Positions 26,609-35,937 of a DNA stretch of 57,280 nt are shown piece after piece. Both the position numbers and the translations under genes were made by a program. A model generated the notes under the pieces. It did no database searches, was not told where the DNA came from, and was given only the letters and a program-made list of their open reading frames with translations. Source of the stretch: Ignavibacteriota bacterium (GTDB lineage: Bacteria > Bacteroidota > Ignavibacteria > UBA10030 > UBA6906); the NCBI GenBank assembly GCA_003157485.1, contig PMJQ01000042.1, forward strand, positions 17,610 to 74,889, read 5' to 3'. Every line of letters starts with the position of its first letter. Position 1 is the stretch's first letter.

Positions 26609-27679
26609 TCACGACGGGTTTTCACCAGACGGGGGAGCCGTTTTTCGGAACGGGTTGAATCCGATAAACCAGAAAACGGCGTATCCCGCGACAATCCACA
26701 CGGCTTCCTTGAGCCTCTTCACAGCGATATACGCCGCGGAGAGCGTGATGGGGTCGGGAAATCCGAATGCGACAAGAAGGGCCACGAACCCCACCTCGGA
26801 GGCCCCGATACCCCCCGGGAGAAAGAAAAACACAATCCGGAACAGCGAGGCGGTCGACTCCAGCGCAACCGCCTGCGTGAACGTCGCGTTCACGCCGAGA
26901 AACCGCAGGATCAGGAGCGTCTCGAAGCCGACGGCGATCCATGCCGAGAATGACAGGACGAGAGAGAGGAGGAAATTTCCGGTGTGGTCCCGGGCAAACC
27001 GGCCGACATGTTCATCAAGCCTCTGAATGTGCGGCTCCCCCCGCGCGAGAAGAGACCGAAGCGGACGGAACGGGAGGCGCGCGAGCCACCAGCTGAGCTG
27101 TTCCATCCGCCGACCGCTGAACGGGAGCGTGAGGAAGGCGATGGCAATGAGAAGCGAGAAGGCGACGAGGGCGAGACCCCTCGGCCCTTTTCCGGGACCG
27201 ACCTGCTCTGCGACGTCCGGGTAGAGGAGGACGACAAGCGAGAACCCTATAAGCATGAACACCGCCTGGGCAACCGCGATGTTGATCTTCATTATGATCG
27301 ACGAGCCGATCCCCTCCGTGATGTCGACGCCGCATTCCCGCTTGAGAAGTACAGGCCTCATCGGTTCCGCAACGGCGACGCCCCCCGGAATCGAGTAGAG
27401 AAGGGCGTCCGTCGCGGTCCGGATGAGAAAAAGGGGGCCGATCCCCGGACGGGGGTCTTTTCGTATCGTCAGCCGCCATGCGAATGATTCCGCCAGGAAG
27501 ATATAGCCGAAGGGGAGGAGAAGGAGAAACGCCATAGGCCCGATTCCCCTCACCCTTTCAGCGACGAGGGAGATCTGCATGTTCGAAAAGTAGTGCCAGA
27601 GGATTGCTGCCAGCATTGCGACAAGCGCGGCCCGCAGAATCCACCGCCCAATCCGTCCTCCCGTTTTCTTCCGATTCAT
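26609..27679 (-). CDS. UPF0104 / lysylphosphatidylglycerol synthase TM-like flippase domain protein
   Basis: Multi-TM; IPGGVAVAEPMRPVLLKRECGVDITEGIGSSIIMK and FFLPGGIGASEVGFVALL motifs. Confidence 0.85.
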   Translation of the reverse strand: MNRKKTGGRIGRWILRAALVAMLAAILWHYFSNMQISLVAERVRGIGPMAFLLLLPFGYIFLAESFAWRLTIRKDPRPGIGPLFLIRTATDALLYSIPGGVAVAEPMRPVLLKRECGVDITEGIGSSIIMKINIAVAQAVFMLIGFSLVVLLYPDVAEQVGPGKGPRGLALVAFSLLIAIAFLTLPFSGRRMEQLSWWLARLPFRPLRSLLARGEPHIQRLDEHVGRFARDHTGNFLLSLVLSFSAWIAVGFETLLILRFLGVNATFTQAVALESTASLFRIVFFFLPGGIGASEVGFVALLVAFGFPDPITLSAAYIAVKRLKEAVWIVAGYAVFWFIGFNPFRKTAPPSGENPS

Positions 27680-27772
27680 CAGGTTTTTATGCAAATTGAG
27701 TCGCGAAAAACAGTGAGCGACGATCAAGAGAGCCGTCGTGCCTCAACAATTGCGAACGTACCATGATATTCC

Positions 27773-27803
27773 TTGACTTTGTTTCACTAAAGGTATAGTT
27801 TCG
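27773..27803 (+). promoter_or_regulatory. Putative promoter upstream of the beta-barrel gene
   Basis: TTGACT with downstream TATAGT; also fits a Bacteroidetes-type TTG-N20-TAGTTTCG. Confidence 0.4.
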
Positions 27804-27842
27804 TTATGATGTTTGCACCTCTGACCACGAAGGAGAACGCGG

Positions 27843-28499
27843 ATGAAACGACCATATGTCATTCTTACTGCCTCGGTCATTGCCCTGTTATTGGCCTGCG
27901 GTTCGGCAAATGCGCAGAACCTTCTCGGACGCTGGGCTCTCGGGATCGACGTGGGTCCGAACTACTGGATCACCGACTACAATGACTACAGAGTGAGCTT
28001 CGGAGGCCAGGTGGTGGCCCGCTACGAAATCGCACGGTATTTCGGCCTCGGCCTAGCGGCGGGATACGAAGTCCTGAAGACCAACCAGACCACGCCGCTG
28101 AACCCCGGCGCATATGCATCGTACATCAAGGCCAATGTGATACCCGTATCGGTCGTCGCCTTTCTGCATTTCTTTCCCAGGAGGAGCGTCAATCCCTACG
28201 TGTATCTCGGCGGGGGGATGATGATGTACCAGCGGTTCGGCATCGGGACGGCGGATCCCGTTGACGGGGCCTGGCACTCATCATACGTGATCCCCGTGGG
28301 TTTCGGGGTTGAGTCCTTCCTGAACAACGACATCTCCATCGACGGCGCCGTCGGGTTTACGAACACCGCCAACAACGTCGACGCCCGCACCACAAGCTCG
28401 TTCAAGGGGTACGCCAGCGCGAGAGTCGGCATAAATTTCTATCTCAACGACGGCCCGGCCCGCAGACCGGCATCAAGACCCGCTCCTGTGAGATTCTGA
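27843..28499 (+). CDS. Outer-membrane beta-barrel protein
   Basis: Signal peptide ending SANAQ; alternating aromatic strands; GGQVVARYEIARYFGLGLAAGYE. Confidence 0.75.
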   Translation: MKRPYVILTASVIALLLACGSANAQNLLGRWALGIDVGPNYWITDYNDYRVSFGGQVVARYEIARYFGLGLAAGYEVLKTNQTTPLNPGAYASYIKANVIPVSVVAFLHFFPRRSVNPYVYLGGGMMMYQRFGIGTADPVDGAWHSSYVIPVGFGVESFLNNDISIDGAVGFTNTANNVDARTTSSFKGYASARVGINFYLNDGPARRPASRPAPVRF

Positions 28500-28719
28500 T
28501 CCGGGATCTCTCCGGAGCAGCACCGCCCCACGTACGATCTGCCGGAGGTGCATCACTGTCTGTGCGCTTCCGGCAGACCTGCGCCTGACCCATCCATGCG
28601 GCGCGCTGACGGAGCGCGGTCGGAGTTCAGACCCTCCAATTTCCTTTATCGGCGGACCATAGTCAACTGAACCCTGCCTGGACCTCACAATTCGGTGACG
28701 CGCGCCGCAGGCTCGCGTT

Positions 28720-30315
28720 ATGACGAAGGACGATATGAAACAGCCCTGTACCTGTTTGACGATACTTATCGCGGCGATTCTCTGCGGATGTTCGCACACG
28801 GCGGTGCCGTGGCCCGCATCCGCATTTGAGAAGATCACCCCGGAGGACGTCCACAGAAACATTTTTTACCTTGCGTCGGACTCGATGATGGGGCGGAACA
28901 CCCCCAGCCCCCAGCTCGATACCGCGGCATCGTATATCGCGGCGACCTTCGCCCGGGACGGTCTGCGGCCGGTGAACGGCTCGTTCTTCCAGAGAGTCTC
29001 GCTGAACATCGTGGGACTCGGAGAGCAGAACGCGCTCCGGATCCGCTCGGGATCCGCGGAGCGGACGTACGAGATCAAGACGGAATTTACGCCGTTCGAA
29101 ATGACGGCAAACGGGTCCGCGGGCGGGCCCGTCGTCTTTGCGGGGTACGGCATCACCGCCCCGGAGTACAAGTATGACGATTATGCCGGGATCGACGTGA
29201 AGGGGAAGATCGTGTTCGTCCTTCGGCATGAACCCGGGGAAGAGGACTCCGCGTCGGTGTTCCTCGGGACGGCGCCGACGAAGTATTCCAGCGTGGAAAC
29301 GAAAGTCCGTATCGCCGTCGAGCACGGGGCCGCCGGCGTGATCGTGGCGACGGATCCGCTGAACCACGCTTCCCTGACGCCGCGGGGGTTCCCCTGGCCG
29401 TCTCTTTCCACGTTCATGCCGAAAGACGCGCTCCCGCTGACGCTTGCAGCCGAGGAGAACAGGAAAGTCCCTGTCGTGCACGCCGGGCCCGAGGTCGTCG
29501 CGCAGCTGTTCGGCAGCGTGGATTCGCTCAGGAGGCTCCAGCGGGAAATTGACGCGAGACTCGTTCCCCGCTCGGGCCCGATCGCGGGGACCGAGGCGTT
29601 CATCCAGACAAGCACCTCGATACGCGATATGTCGGCAAACAACGTCGTGGGGGTGCTCCCCGGGAGCGACCCCGTCCTGAAGTCCGAGACGGTCATCGTG
29701 GGGGCGCACTACGACCACTTAGGATACAAAAAGGAGCATGCGCCGGGGGCGCGGTACATATTCAACGGCGCCGACGACAACGCCTCCGGGACGTGCGCGC
29801 TTCTGGAGGTCGCGGCGGCTCTGGGTGGGCTCCCGTCTTCTCCCCGCAGGACCGTACTCTGCATCGCGTTCTCGGGAGAAGAAAAAGGGCTCTTCGGGTC
29901 CGAGTACTACGCACGCCATCCCCTTTTCCCCCTCGCCACAACGGTGGCAATGCTCAACATGGATATGGTCGGCATGAACGGCGAGGACTCGCTTTTCCTG
30001 ATCGGTGCCGAGGGGTCGCCCGAACTCGCGCGGATCGCACATGAGGAAAACGCCCGCGTGGGGTTCGTCCTTGTGGAACAGAAACTCACGATGGGAGGGA
30101 GCGATCACATGAGCTTCATGAAAAGGAATATACCCGACCTCTTCTTCCATTCAGGGCTCGAGAGCGTGTACCACTCGGTCAACGACCGGCCGGAACTCAT
30201 CAATACGCGCAAGGTTGCGCGCACCGCGGGCCTCGTGTTCCTCACGGCGGTCCGGATCGCGGCAGATTCAGCGCACTACAGATATTTACCAGTCATCAGT
30301 CCATCGTACCTCTAA
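28720..30315 (+). CDS. M28-family metallopeptidase with PA domain insertion, lipoprotein
   Basis: VGAHYDHLGYK, NGADDNASGTCALLEVA, FSGEEKGLFGSEYY, MLNMDMVGMN; N-terminal AILCGC lipobox. Confidence 0.92.
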   Translation: MTKDDMKQPCTCLTILIAAILCGCSHTAVPWPASAFEKITPEDVHRNIFYLASDSMMGRNTPSPQLDTAASYIAATFARDGLRPVNGSFFQRVSLNIVGLGEQNALRIRSGSAERTYEIKTEFTPFEMTANGSAGGPVVFAGYGITAPEYKYDDYAGIDVKGKIVFVLRHEPGEEDSASVFLGTAPTKYSSVETKVRIAVEHGAAGVIVATDPLNHASLTPRGFPWPSLSTFMPKDALPLTLAAEENRKVPVVHAGPEVVAQLFGSVDSLRRLQREIDARLVPRSGPIAGTEAFIQTSTSIRDMSANNVVGVLPGSDPVLKSETVIVGAHYDHLGYKKEHAPGARYIFNGADDNASGTCALLEVAAALGGLPSSPRRTVLCIAFSGEEKGLFGSEYYARHPLFPLATTVAMLNMDMVGMNGEDSLFLIGAEGSPELARIAHEENARVGFVLVEQKLTMGGSDHMSFMKRNIPDLFFHSGLESVYHSVNDRPELINTRKVARTAGLVFLTAVRIAADSAHYRYLPVISPSYL

Positions 30316-30332
30316 CAAGTAAGGAGTCCCCC

Positions 30333-31178
30333 ATGCGCTTCACACACCGCAGCATCCTCATCGTCCTGATCGCCGGAGCGGCAGCCTGCGCTCCCGCGCA
30401 CGCGCAGGACCAGTTCACGCTCAAGTACACGCTGGAGAAGGGAAAAGCCTACCGGTTCGCCGATACGTCACTCATCAAATCCTCTCAGGAAGTCAACGGG
30501 CAGGAGATGAAATCGACGATCACCTCCTATTCCACGATCAGGCTCGTCCCGGAAGAGATCCGGGGGGACGGCTCGACGGTGTTCACGGTCTCCCCCGATC
30601 AGATGACGGTCGCCGTGAAAAACGCAAGAATGGATACGACAATCGATATCAAAGAGATGGTCGGCAAGCGGACCCGCATGACGGTCTCCGCACTGGGAGA
30701 AACGCTGAAGAAGGAGATTATCGACACGGTGCAGTACTCACAGCTCACCGCGTCGATGGGGCGGCAGGATCTCATCAGGCTCCACACCATGCCGACGAAG
30801 CCGGTGAAAATCGGCGAGAAATGGACCGCCACAAAGCCCGACACGAACGATGCGATGGGCGGGAGGATGGTCACGCTCTCCACGGGGGACTTTACTCTTC
30901 TCTCCCGGGAAAATAGACTCGGGGTCGATTGCCTGAAGATCTCCTACACCGGGAAAATGACGGTCAAGGGGAAAGGAACGATGAACGGGATGGACTTCTT
31001 CGTCGAGGGATCGGGAACCACATCGGGAACGTATTTCCAGGCTGTCAAGACCGGCCTGACGGTATGGGAGGATTCCAAGTACGACGTGGAATCGACCGTT
31101 GCGCTCACCGGTGCCCAGAACTTGACGATCCCGAGCTCGACGTCGGTCTCGTCGCACAGGATACTCCTGAAGGACTGA
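30333..31178 (+). CDS. DUF6263-like secreted protein
   Basis: Signal peptide; QFTLKYTLEKGKAYRF...VGKRTRMTVSALGE... architecture. Confidence 0.6.
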   Translation: MRFTHRSILIVLIAGAAACAPAHAQDQFTLKYTLEKGKAYRFADTSLIKSSQEVNGQEMKSTITSYSTIRLVPEEIRGDGSTVFTVSPDQMTVAVKNARMDTTIDIKEMVGKRTRMTVSALGETLKKEIIDTVQYSQLTASMGRQDLIRLHTMPTKPVKIGEKWTATKPDTNDAMGGRMVTLSTGDFTLLSRENRLGVDCLKISYTGKMTVKGKGTMNGMDFFVEGSGTTSGTYFQAVKTGLTVWEDSKYDVESTVALTGAQNLTIPSSTSVSSHRILLKD

Positions 31179-31200
31179 GCCGAGGCGACTCACCCCGCGC

Positions 31201-31440
31201 GTGATTCTGACTGTTCTTCTCACGCTCCTGACGTTCGACGCGCGGTGCGGCATCTCCCCCGCAGAGTACGCATCGCGCAGGTCCCGGCTCGCCGCGTTTG
31301 CGGATACGGATACGGCGTTCGCCGTGCAATGCCGCGGCATCGGAGTCCGGATCAAGGACGACGAGCCTGTCACCGAACGGGGATCGGAGGTTCTCACATC
31401 GGGAATTCCGCAGGAGCCGGCCGCGGTGAGAAGCTCGTCC
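31201..31440 (+). pseudogene. Possible truncated N-terminus of a secreted M24/Xaa-Pro aminopeptidase-like protein
   Basis: GTG start, signal-like MILTVLLTLLTFDARCG, then ISPAEYASRRSRLAAF...VRIKDDEPVTERGSEVLTSGIPQEPAAV, resembling an aminopeptidase P N-domain; runs into the 3' end of a convergent gene. Confidence 0.35.
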
Positions 31441-31464
31441 GGAGCGGGACCGCGCAGCGGGCAC

Positions 31465-32376
31465 TCAAAAATTCTTCGCAAACGCCTCAGTAACCGTGTA
31501 GAGGAGCGGGGGGATTTCGTAGAGGGGTACCCTGAGAACGAGGAGATCGTTCCCGTTCACCCGGGCGTAGTGGACTTCGTACGAGTCGAATGACGCATCG
31601 GTGCAGACGGCCTGAAGCGCCGACGACGAGAACGGGAGGCCGAGCGAATCAGTTTCAAATGCGCTCCCCCTCGAGGTCCACAGAACGGGCCCGATGCCGT
31701 CCGCGAACCAGAGGGAATCGAGAAACGACATGACGGGCCCCTGGAAGAGGAGAACTCCCGCCGTGTCGACGGTTTCCGCACCGTACACCGTCCGCGTGTA
31801 GACGAAACAGTTGATGATAGGCGCTCCGAGGGCATGGATCCGGTCTTCCCCCGCATATCGCGTCACCACGCTGCGCATGACCCTGTCCCGGAGCAGGTGC
31901 CCCGAAGCCAGCGCGACGGTAAACGTCGAATCGTATGACAGAACCGTATCCGGCGCCGGGTTCATGCTCAGATCAATGAGCGTGCTCCAGAGAGGAAGCA
32001 GCGGAACGCGCCCGGATCTCTGCGACTCGAGATCAAAGATCTCCATCCCTCCCTTTCCCGCCGCAATCAGCACCGTGTCGAGCCGCACAGCCGAGCCTTC
32101 CGATGTCGTCACGCATACCGTGGCAACGGGGCCGGGCGTACCGACGGGGAGAGGACCGTTCCCGGAATATGCAAGGACGGTCACCTCATGCTGAAACATG
32201 GAGACCGGGTTGTGGTTGGCGTCGAAATTCCGGCGCGTGTACGAGATGGTTTGACCCGGGACAAACGCAAATGAGGGGGGGATCAGCGTGCCAGGACCAA
32301 GGGGGGTGTCGTTCCGTGTGCATCCTGATTGAGCGATGAGAAGCGAAACGCCGATGAATGCCGGGAAGCGAACCAT
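31465..32376 (-). CDS. Hypothetical lipoprotein
   Basis: MVRFPAFIGVSLLIAQSGCTR lipobox; 303 aa. Confidence 0.65.
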   Translation of the reverse strand: MVRFPAFIGVSLLIAQSGCTRNDTPLGPGTLIPPSFAFVPGQTISYTRRNFDANHNPVSMFQHEVTVLAYSGNGPLPVGTPGPVATVCVTTSEGSAVRLDTVLIAAGKGGMEIFDLESQRSGRVPLLPLWSTLIDLSMNPAPDTVLSYDSTFTVALASGHLLRDRVMRSVVTRYAGEDRIHALGAPIINCFVYTRTVYGAETVDTAGVLLFQGPVMSFLDSLWFADGIGPVLWTSRGSAFETDSLGLPFSSSALQAVCTDASFDSYEVHYARVNGNDLLVLRVPLYEIPPLLYTVTEAFAKNF

Positions 32377-32382
32377 CGCGCG

Positions 32383-34023
32383 CTACCGGAGAGTGAGAAC
32401 GTTCGCCGCCTTTCCCGGAGGAGCATCTTCCGTCTCAGGGTTTGAGGGATCGAGAACAGGCGACCCGTCAACGATGAACCGGTAGTGATAGCGACCGGGG
32501 GAGAGCGTGACGCCGCGGACGAATTCCGAACCGCTCCAGTAAAGAGGAAGCCGCCGCCAGCCCGAGAAATCCCCTTCGACCTCTACGCTTCCCCTCATCT
32601 CTCCGGCAAACCGGAATTTCTGGTTCCCCCCGGCAATGAACGACATCATGGATGCGGTGTCGCCGAGCGCCGCGGCGACTGTACGGTAGGCATCCGCGCC
32701 GGAGAGCCTCAGGTTTGAAACGATCATTCCGCCCGGGTCGATCAGAAACGTCGCGGGGTACCCTCCCACGGCGTAGTCCCGCACCACGCCCGACGTGTCC
32801 GCCAGAAGAACCTGCGGCCATCTGATCCCGTTTTCCGCGGCAAACGACTGAAGAGGGGGACCGACAGGAAGGGCCATCCCCAGAACCTGGATCTTCGCTT
32901 TTCCGTACGCGGCGTGAATGTCGTTCAGGTACGGAATTCCCTCCCGGCAGAGATGAGATCCCGGATACCAGAAATTGAGGAGGACGTACTTCCCCCTGAA
33001 TTGACGCAGACTCACGTTCTCTCCCGTGAGCGTCCGGCCCTCGAATCCCCTTGCCGTGGAACCGACGGCGATCCCACCTCCTGCGGGGGCGGCCTTCTCC
33101 CGGCGGAGCGTCAGAGAACTCCCGTCGACCGTAACGTGCGAGATGCGAAACGCTTCATCCGCTATATCCACCATGTCGCCCTGATGGTACCTGAGGCACG
33201 ATGCCGGCGTGACGTCGCTGCTATCCTCTGCGGGAAAAAAGGCCTCTTCGTCCCCCCTTCCTCCGTATACGCCCGATTGAAATCCGTTGGACAACGCGCA
33301 CACGTACTTCCGATCACCGACAGTGAACACCCCCCTGCGGTACTCACACGTGCCGATGCCGAACACGATCTTCCCCCGCATCTCCTCCGCGCGTTCCGGC
33401 GGGACGTTGACATAGGGAAGGAGACGCACCGCGACCTCCCCTTCACGCACCTTTTTCCCGTCAAAGAAATCATACTCCGCGAGCGGCCTCTCGATCAGGG
33501 CGTTCAGGCTGTCCATCTGCGCAGGGGTGAAATCCCCGGGGCGGAACGGGGGGATGACGATCCGGTCTTTCCCCCAGAAACTGTGATCATTCTGCGTGTC
33601 AATAATGTACACGAAGTTCCCCTGCCCGTCGATTCCCGCGACGATCGGGATATCCTGCCCAATTTCCTTCGGGATGAGCCTGGTCGTGTCGTAGCCATTG
33701 CGTCTGATCAGATCGAGTGCAACAGCCGGATCGACGAGGCCGTTCCTGTATGACTGGAAGACGTACTGACCCATCTGGAGATTCATGTACCGGATGCTGA
33801 AACCGTGTATGTCCACGGGGATTCCACGGACTTCTGCGACGGCGCGCTCCCACGGGCCGGCGTTTTCCCCGGGGTAACTGAGCCGGATCACAGGACTGAA
33901 CGGGCCGTAGCCGGGGGCCCTGGTGAGGAGGACCTGGAGGCTGTCGGGGAGGGCGAGAGCAAGTGAGAGTGAAAGGGCCTGGACAGCCACCAGGAGACGG
34001 ACGTTCAATTTGATTGATCGCAT
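32383..34023 (-). CDS. TlpA-like thioredoxin-fold protein with C-terminal AMPK/CBM48-like glycogen-binding domain
   Basis: FRGKYVLLNFWYPGSHLCREGIPYLNDIH..YPATFLIDPGG then VEVEGDFSGWRRLPLYWSGSEFVRGVTLSPGRYHYRFIVDG. Confidence 0.8.
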   Translation of the reverse strand: MRSIKLNVRLLVAVQALSLSLALALPDSLQVLLTRAPGYGPFSPVIRLSYPGENAGPWERAVAEVRGIPVDIHGFSIRYMNLQMGQYVFQSYRNGLVDPAVALDLIRRNGYDTTRLIPKEIGQDIPIVAGIDGQGNFVYIIDTQNDHSFWGKDRIVIPPFRPGDFTPAQMDSLNALIERPLAEYDFFDGKKVREGEVAVRLLPYVNVPPERAEEMRGKIVFGIGTCEYRRGVFTVGDRKYVCALSNGFQSGVYGGRGDEEAFFPAEDSSDVTPASCLRYHQGDMVDIADEAFRISHVTVDGSSLTLRREKAAPAGGGIAVGSTARGFEGRTLTGENVSLRQFRGKYVLLNFWYPGSHLCREGIPYLNDIHAAYGKAKIQVLGMALPVGPPLQSFAAENGIRWPQVLLADTSGVVRDYAVGGYPATFLIDPGGMIVSNLRLSGADAYRTVAAALGDTASMMSFIAGGNQKFRFAGEMRGSVEVEGDFSGWRRLPLYWSGSEFVRGVTLSPGRYHYRFIVDGSPVLDPSNPETEDAPPGKAANVLTLR

Positions 34024-34205
34024 GGGGCGAAATGTGACGTCGAAGGAAATGGCGCGAACCCGCGGACGGAGTACAGTGGAAATGTAGGCGGGAATGAGTT
34101 GAGAATCAATACAGATAATGGAGTGTGCCAAACGATGAATCCCCCGCCGAAAATCCGTATATTCGGACTGTTTCGGGATGGACGAATTCACACAGGGTTC
34201 ACCTC

Positions 34206-35915
34206 ATGACTCACAGAAATCTCATCTTTGCGGCAGCGCTGCTGCTGGCCGTTCCTCCGCTCATGTTCGGACAGGCCGAAAACGTCCCAGCGACCGACCC
34301 GGTGTACGTGTTTCTGAAACGGATGGAGGTGCGGGGTATACTCGACTCCTACAGCGACGTGGTCCTCCCGCTCTCCCGGCGCGAAATCGGCGAGTACCTC
34401 GTCACCGTCGGGAAGAGTACTGACAGGCTCACGGCGTCGGAAAACGATTGGCTCCGGCGGTACCTCGACGAATTCCGGTACGAGGCGAGCGGAATCACGG
34501 AGGGGACGAACTCGCTCATCGCTACGTCCTCCGAAGGGATGACGAGCGGATCCGCCAGGTTCTTTGCGGACGGGCAGAAATACCTGTATGCCTACCGGGA
34601 CACCAACCTTACGTTCTTCGTGAACGGGCTCCTGACGTTCGACGCCAGGAGGATCTCGGGCGACGCGCTCGGGAACGCTCACGCGGAGTTCATCCAGGGG
34701 GGTGCGAGCGCGCGGGGGACGATCTACAATCGCCTGGGGTACTCGTTCCAGGCGGTCAACGCCGCGTTCCGGGGGAGCCGGGAACTTCTGGCACGCGATC
34801 CGGCAATCTCCCAGATTCAGACACTCGGGCAGACCAACATACAGAATTTCGACCAGGCGGAAGGGGTAGTGCGGTACGACGGCGGCCTCGTGTCGGCACA
34901 GGTGGGGACACAGCGGGTCCTGTGGGGGACCGGATACGATCAGAAGATGATCATATCGGATAATATCGCTCCATTCCCGTTCATACGCGCGGATTTTCAC
35001 TACAAATTTCTCCGGTTCACGTTCATACACGGCTGGCTTCTCGGATTGCCGCGCCCGTGGACCGATTTTGTGTCCGCGGACTCCGCCGCAAAGCTGAAGG
35101 GCCCGTCCATCGCGGACAAGTACATCGCAGCCCACAGGTTGGAATTCTCGTTCCCGCATCTCCTCGACGTCGGATTCCAGGACATGGTCATATACAGCAA
35201 CAGGTCCCCCGATCTGGCCTACCTCGCCCCCATGATGCTCCTGGAGTCGGCCGCACGGGCCCGCGGTGACAGGGATAACGGTCTCTGGTCGATGGACCTG
35301 AGGACGCATTTCACGCCGGGGCTCGAGCTCGCCGGCACAGTACTCTTCGATGACCTTCACTTCGGCGACTTCTTCAAGAACAGGTACTATAACAAGAACG
35401 CATACCAGATCGGCGTATATCTGACCGATCCTCTCATGATCCGGAACTCAAGCCTCATTGTCGAGTGGACGCGCGTCCAGCCGTTCGTTTTCTCGCACGA
35501 TTATTCCATCGAGGACACGTACACGAGCAACGGCGCGGTCATCGGGCCGCGCATCGGGCCGAACTCGGATTCGTGGTTTATACGGGGGGATCTGTTTCCT
35601 GCTGAGCGGCTGACGCTTTCGCTCAGGTTTTTCTACGAGAGACACGGCGACAATGTCTATGACGCGGGGGGGAATCTCCTGATGAACGCCGGCGGGAACG
35701 TCGAACAGGGACACCGGACGGAAGACCCTCTTGCCGCCACATTCCTCGGGGGCAACCTTGTGAAGACCCGGAGCCTCCAGCTCCTGGCGACGTTCGAGCC
35801 GGTCTACCAGATCTGGATCGACGGATGGTATGAAGCCGACCGGCTCGAGACGGCCGCGACGGGAGCCGTTTCCTCCAACGGGACGTTCGGCCTCAGGATG
35901 AGGACGGCGTTCTGA
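34206..35915 (+). CDS. Wzi-like capsule assembly / outer-membrane beta-barrel protein
   Basis: Signal peptide; VYVFLKRMEVRGILDSYSDVVLPLSRREIGEYL N-terminus; long beta-rich barrel ending in Phe. Confidence 0.65.
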   Translation: MTHRNLIFAAALLLAVPPLMFGQAENVPATDPVYVFLKRMEVRGILDSYSDVVLPLSRREIGEYLVTVGKSTDRLTASENDWLRRYLDEFRYEASGITEGTNSLIATSSEGMTSGSARFFADGQKYLYAYRDTNLTFFVNGLLTFDARRISGDALGNAHAEFIQGGASARGTIYNRLGYSFQAVNAAFRGSRELLARDPAISQIQTLGQTNIQNFDQAEGVVRYDGGLVSAQVGTQRVLWGTGYDQKMIISDNIAPFPFIRADFHYKFLRFTFIHGWLLGLPRPWTDFVSADSAAKLKGPSIADKYIAAHRLEFSFPHLLDVGFQDMVIYSNRSPDLAYLAPMMLLESAARARGDRDNGLWSMDLRTHFTPGLELAGTVLFDDLHFGDFFKNRYYNKNAYQIGVYLTDPLMIRNSSLIVEWTRVQPFVFSHDYSIEDTYTSNGAVIGPRIGPNSDSWFIRGDLFPAERLTLSLRFFYERHGDNVYDAGGNLLMNAGGNVEQGHRTEDPLAATFLGGNLVKTRSLQLLATFEPVYQIWIDGWYEADRLETAATGAVSSNGTFGLRMRTAF

Positions 35916-35937
35916 CCGGGGGTCAAACCGGTCGCTT

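Noticed and set aside
35914-35933. GACCGG/CCGGTC hairpin between convergent genes
   Set aside because: Short stem with an 8-nt loop and no U tract; too weak to call a terminator.
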